Source: Polynucleobacter necessarius (GTDB lineage: Bacteria > Pseudomonadota > Gammaproteobacteria > Burkholderiales > Burkholderiaceae). Taken from it: 64,000 nucleotides of DNA. Below are positions 60,083-64,000 of this stretch, in pieces (position 1 is the first letter of the stretch; the number at the start of each line of letters is the position of its first letter). The DNA is taken from the NCBI RefSeq assembly GCF_900096755.1, contig NZ_LT615227.1:124965-188964 (forward strand). The letters run 5' to 3'. The position numbers and the translations under genes were made by a program. The notes beneath the pieces were generated by a model. It worked only from the letters and a program-made list of their open reading frames with translations. It was not told the DNA's origin and searched no databases.

Positions 60083-60832
60083 TTAGATCACCTTCGCTTC
60101 ATTTTTGAGTTTTTCTACAAGGGCTGCTACATCAGCAACCATCACGCCAGCAGAGCGCTTAGGCGGCTCTTCTACTTTGAGTGTTTTGAGACGCGGAGCA
60201 ATATCCACACCCAAGTCTTCAGGCTTGACGATATCAACCGTCTTCTTCTTGGCTTTCATAATGTTTGGCAAGGTCACATAACGTGGCTCGTTCAAACGCA
60301 AGTCAGTTGTAATTACGGCTGGCAAAGATAGGGCAATGGTTTCCAATCCACCATCGACTTCACGAGTCACAGTAGCTTTACCATCCGCCACCACCACTTT
60401 AGATGCAAAGGTTGCCTGTGGAATATCCATCAAGCTTGCCAACATCTGGCCGGTTTGATTACTGTCGTCATCAATTGCTTGCTTACCAAGAATAATAATT
60501 TGCGCTTGCCCTTTCTCAGAAAGTGCCTTGAGAATCTTGGCTACTGCTAAAGGCTGCAGTTCAGCATCAGTTTCAACGAGGATAGCGCGGTCTGCGCCAA
60601 TGGCTAATGCAGTGCGAAGTGTTTCTTGGCACTGTGTTGCACCAGCCGTAACCACAACCACTTCAGTTGCAGTGCCCGCTTCCTTTAAACGCACTGCCTC
60701 TTCCACAGCAATCTCATCAAAAAGGTTCATGCTCATCTTGACGTTAGCAAGATCAACACCAGAGTTATCTGATTTCACCCGAATTTTGACGTTGTAATCA
60801 ACAACGCGCTTTACTGCTACTAAGATTTTCAT
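60083..60832 (-). CDS. etfB: Electron transfer flavoprotein beta subunit
   Basis: A 249-residue ETF beta. It begins [22 protein letters not shown], has the AMP-binding motif LARAI-like region [12 protein letters not shown] and the [31 protein letters not shown] signature. It is first in the etfBA operon. Confidence 0.95.
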   Translation of the reverse strand: MKILVAVKRVVDYNVKIRVKSDNSGVDLANVKMSMNLFDEIAVEEAVRLKEAGTATEVVVVTAGATQCQETLRTALAIGADRAILVETDAELQPLAVAKILKALSEKGQAQIIILGKQAIDDDSNQTGQMLASLMDIPQATFASKVVVADGKATVTREVDGGLETIALSLPAVITTDLRLNEPRYVTLPNIMKAKKKTVDIVKPEDLGVDIAPRLKTLKVEEPPKRSAGVMVADVAALVEKLKNEAKVI

Positions 60833-60863
60833 TTGGAATTCTCAATAATGGTTAATGATCTAT

Positions 60864-60905
60864 TTTATCCGGCCTGATACCTAATTTATCCGGCCTGATA
60901 CCTAA
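60864..60905. repeat. 21 bp perfect tandem duplication
   Basis: TTTATCCGGCCTGATACCTAA (21 bases) occurs twice head to tail, at 60864-60884 and 60885-60905, between the etfB start region and the end of the acyl-CoA synthetase gene. It looks like a recent slippage or duplication event. Confidence 0.9.
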
Positions 60906-60908
60906 TTC

Positions 60909-62530
60909 CTAGACATCAATAGCGGTGGCAGATCCAGCCTGTTTACGTAATTCAAACTTCTGAATCTTGCCAGTCGAGGTCTTAGGCAGCTCGCAGAATA
61001 CAATGGCTCTAGGCACCTTAAAGCCCGCCAAATGCTGCTTGCAATGGGCAATGATCTCATCAGCCGTGACCTCAACACCAGGTTTGATTTCTAAGAAAGC
61101 GCAAGGTGTTTCGCCCCACTTAGGATCTGGCTTAGCGACAACTGCAGCGGCATTGATTGCTGGGTGGCGATAGAGCACATCCTCCACTTCAACAGAGGAG
61201 ATATTTTCTCCGCCAGAAATAATGATGTCTTTACTGCGGTCTTTCATCTTCACATAGCCATCAGGATTCATGACAGCCAAGTCACCAGAGTGGAACCAAC
61301 CGCCCTCAAAAGCTTCTTTAGTTGCTTTTTCGTTCTTCAGGTAACCCTTCATGGCGAGATTGCCCTTGAACATAATTTCACCCATGGTTTCAGGATCCAA
61401 TACAGAAATCGCCTGTTGCATGTGATAACGCACACCCTGACGAGCATTCAAACGAGCGCGTTCGCCAATATCCAAATCATTCCACTCATCTTGTTTAACG
61501 CACACAGCTGCAGGACCATAAACCTCGGTCAAACCATATACGTGCGTTAAGTCAAAACCAAGCTTTTCCATGCCTTCAATAATGGAAGCGGGAGGCGCAG
61601 CGCCCGCAATCAAACCCTTGACGCCTGCAGGCACGCCAGCCTTCAGTTCATCGGGCGCATTAACCAATAGGTTGTGCACGATCGGCGCCGCACAGTAGTG
61701 GGTTACACCATGCTCTTTAATGGCGGCAAAATATGTTGCGCGTCTACGCGGCGCAAGCGGACATTGACACCCGCACGCGCAGCAATCGTCCATGGGAAGC
61801 ACCAGCCATTGCAATGGAACATGGGCAAGGTCCAAAGATATACAGGATGCTTGTTGATATCCCAATCCAACACATTGGAAATGGCGTTAATGGCTGCACC
61901 GCGGTGGTGGTACACAACACCCTTCGGATTGCCAGTCGTACCCGAGGTGTAGTTCAGGCAAATGGCTTGCCATTCATCTGCAGGCACTTGCCATGCGAAA
62001 TTTGGATCTCCCTCAGAAAGTAAAGCCTCATAAGTGAGTTTTCCTAATTTCTCACCAGGCACATCAAATTCTTTTTCCTCAACCTCAATCACTAAAAATT
62101 CGCGGCCCGAATCCTTCTTCGCAATCTCAATTGCTTTTTTCATAACAACCGAGAACTCTGGATCTACGATGACCACTTTGGCTTCACCATGATTAAGCAT
62201 GAATGCCACAGACTCAGCATCTAAGCGAGTATTAAGCGCATTCAATACAGCGCCCGCCATTGGAATACCAAAGTGAGCCTCCACCATTGGTGGGGTATTT
62301 GGCAACATTACCGCTACGGTATCCCCCAAACCGATGCCATGCTTTTGCAAAGCGCTAGCAAGGCGACGGCAACGCTCATAAGTTTGCTTCCAGGTCTGGC
62401 GTAATTTGCCATGAATGACAGCGGTTTTATTTGGGTAGATCTCTGAAGATCTTTCTAAAAATAAAAGTGGTGTAATCGGCGTGAAGTTTGCGGAGTTACG
62501 CTCCAAACCTTGTTCATAAATATTTGCCAT
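60909..62530 (-). pseudogene. Acyl-CoA synthetase (AMP-forming), one frameshift
   Basis: A fatty- or aryl-acyl-CoA ligase of about 540 residues. The first part has the phosphate-binding motif YTSGTTGNPKGVVYHHRG. The second has GAAPPASIIEGME, VYGLTEVYGPA, WFHSGDLAVMNPDGYVKMKDRSKDIIISGGENIS and the C-terminal lysine in KTSTGKIQK. A T4 tract (61728-61731, on the coding strand) needs one more T to read DAQHIFAAIKEHGVTH. A single slip is thus the only visible lesion. This would have fed the broken acyl-CoA dehydrogenase. It lies directly upstream of the etf genes in reading order. Confidence 0.87.
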
Positions 62531-62589
62531 CCTGGACCTTTGATAATCAGTATTACTTTTAAATTTGCTAGATTGATTTAATGGCTCAT

Positions 62590-63509
62590 TTAAATATCAG
62601 CCAAAGCCTTAATGTGCGCAACTACACTGCGACCCAATGCAGATAAGTTATAGCCACCCTCTAAGCAGCTCACGATACGGTTTTGCGCATATTGATTGCC
62701 GATTTCTTTAAGGCGCTTTGTAATCCACGCGTAGTCATCCTCAACTAAACCCATCTGACCTAAGTCGTCTTCGCGGTGCGCATCAAATCCCGCAGAAATA
62801 ATAATCAACTCAGGCTCAAAATTACGTAAAGCAGGCAACCAACGTTCTTCCACAATCGAGCGCACTACATCACCTCGAGTAGCCGCAGGCAATGGCACAT
62901 TCACCATATTGTTAGCGTGATCAAGGCCGCTATAAGGATAAAAAGGATGCTGAAAGAAACTACACATCATGACATTCGGGTCATTAAAAAGGCGGCCTCT
63001 GTTCCGTTGCCGTGATGCACATCAAAATCAATAATTGCTACACGTTTAATGCCGTAAGCTTCCATGGCGTAACGCGCAGCAATGGCGACGTTATCAAACA
63101 GACAAAAGCCCATTGAACGGGTTGGCTCAGCATGATGGCCCGGGGGGCGTACGGCACAAAAGACATTCTCAACCTCGCCCTTCATGACAGCATCCACGCC
63201 CGCAATCGCTGCACCGGCAGCGCGAAGAGAGGCTCTATAGGTATGTGGATTCATGATGGTGTCGCCATCAAGCATGAAATAACCACTCTCAGGGGCGCGG
63301 TCACGCACAAAAGAGACATGATCAGGGCTGTGGACTAGCTCGAGCTGATCCTCGGTGGCCAGCGGAGCATCCAAGTGATGCAAGAAGCGATCAACCCCAC
63401 TGCGAATGAGTTGGTCATTAATCGCTTGAATTCGTTCAGGACACTCTGGATGATGGCTTCCCATCTCATGTTTCAGAAAGTCTGGATGAGTTATGTATCC
63501 TGTTGTCAT
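62590..63509 (-). pseudogene. Histone deacetylase family protein (acetylpolyamine amidohydrolase-like), frameshifted
   Basis: The first frame (ATG 63507-63509) reads HPDFLKHEMGSHHPECPERIQAI, FCAVRPPGHHAEPTRSMGFCLFDNVAIAARYA and FDVHHGNGTEAAF, with the histidine pair and the aspartate/histidine zinc site. A missing A near 62975 breaks it from NDPNVMMCSFFQHPFYPYSG, and the second frame holds IIISAGFDAHREDDLG and CLEGGYNLSALG. The family deacetylates polyamines, acetoin-pathway compounds or proteins. Total length about 307 codons. Confidence 0.86.
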
Positions 63510-63594
63510 TACTCAAAAATCCCTAATAGCAAAACTGTAGTTTTTTATAATCCAATACAACGTGTTCAATTCTCAAATATCCAATACCCTGCGC

Positions 63595-64000
63595 ATGAAT
63601 ATTCGCGTCTCCTGCCTTACTGCAGTCCTTACGGCCTGCTCTAGCACCCCAACCCAACAAACTCAACAGCAGCAGCCCATCGTAAACCAGTCTGACGATG
63701 CGGTTACTGAGGCCCGTTTTAGCCAAAATCTGAATGAGCTATTGAATCAGGTCTCCCAGACTCAAGAAATACCCCTTTTAGCCCTAGAAACAGGCTTTCT
63801 AGAGGCTAAAACGTTTCCATCCATACGCAAATTGGTATTACCCCCATCGGGCACATTTAAGAAAAATTGGCTGGCTTATCGCAAGCGCTTTATTGAACCT
63901 GTCAGGCTTAAGGCCGGCAGAGCTTTTTGGGACGAGAATCAGGCCTTTTTGAGCCAAACCCAACAGGAATATGGGGTTCCAGCCGAAATCATCGTTGCGA
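63595..64000 (+). CDS. mltB: Lytic murein transglycosylase B-like lipoprotein (start, partial)
   Basis: The first 135 codons from the ATG at 63595. A short lipobox LTAC gives a lipoprotein cysteine at residue 15, followed by a Q/T/P-rich linker (TQQTQQQQPIV). Then LNELLNQVSQTQ, TFKKNWLAYRKRFIEPVRLKAGRAFWDENQAFL and YGVPAEIIVA match the MltB/SltB-type murein transglycosylases; the active site glutamate region would come just after the window edge. The hydrophobic signal is unusually short, so a start further upstream or a different frame at the N-terminus is possible. Confidence 0.75.
   Translation, partial: MNIRVSCLTAVLTACSSTPTQQTQQQQPIVNQSDDAVTEARFSQNLNELLNQVSQTQEIPLLALETGFLEAKTFPSIRKLVLPPSGTFKKNWLAYRKRFIEPVRLKAGRAFWDENQAFLSQTQQEYGVPAEIIVA

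Overview
This 64 kb window reads as chromosome of a betaproteobacterium close to Polynucleobacter (Burkholderiaceae). The clues are moderate GC, the rpsP-rimM-trmD-rplS operon, a MaoC-phosphotransacetylase fusion gene, betaproteobacterial-type LPS glycosyltransferases next to msbA, and many CoA/acyl-CoA genes. I see no phage, transposase, integrase, CRISPR array, rRNA or plasmid gene. The striking property is gene decay. About 23 recognisable genes are broken by 1-2 bp indels, by in-frame nonsense codons (azlD, czcB, an acyl-CoA dehydrogenase, and probably the start of a photolyase), or by larger deletions (a class V aminotransferase and a GntR-TctC in-frame chimera). Between them the core informational, cell-envelope and tRNA-modification genes are intact. 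That split is what is expected of a recently host-restricted lineage; the obligate ciliate-endosymbiont Polynucleobacter necessarius is a well-known candidate. This identification is inference, not something the sequence proves.

Layout. 1-4.7 kb: end of ribonuclease G, msbA, then three LPS-type glycosyltransferases on the opposite strand. 4.7-11.1 kb: dnaE, a frameshifted glutamyl-Q tRNA(Asp) synthetase, RhlE helicase and a GlcG-like protein. 11.3-16 kb: a ruined glyoxylate/hydroxyacid locus (aminotransferase, GntR regulator, FAD/Fe-S oxidoreductase) around a palindromic operator. 16-20.2 kb: broken azlCD, then intact queG, tsaE and amiC. 20.2-24.7 kb: tRNA-Lys, the decaying ackA and maoC-pta genes with intact fabI, and a decayed second tRNA-Lys copy. 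24.7-27.4 kb: thioesterase, gabD and the GntR-TctC chimera. 27.4-33.5 kb: a CzcCBA metal-efflux operon plus a P-II-like protein, with all four genes broken.

33.7-37.5 kb: HPF-like protein, a TerC-UspA fusion, a broken NhaR-like regulator and an SbtA-type bicarbonate permease. 37.5-41.1 kb: a VOC protein and broken HMG-CoA lyase, CaiB CoA-transferase and LysR genes. 41.1-43.1 kb: a DUF2256-photolyase-TIGR03643 cluster read leftward. 43.1-49.1 kb: HNH protein, CitE-like lyase, two orphan proteins, esterase, TRAP binding protein, pmbA and a broken mogA. 49.2-57.3 kb: an intact housekeeping block (orn, M48 protease, rsgA, cobD/cbiB-like, Nudix, rplS-trmD-rimM-rpsP) and two envelope proteins. 57.3-64 kb: broken acyl-CoA dehydrogenase, intact etfBA, broken acyl-CoA synthetase and histone-deacetylase-like genes, and the start of an mltB-like lipoprotein gene.

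Taken together, the losses fall on acetate/PHB-type carbon overflow, glyoxylate and branched-chain acyl-CoA catabolism, metal efflux, amino-acid export, molybdenum cofactor synthesis and transcriptional regulators. Replication, translation, tRNA modification, murein and LPS functions are kept.
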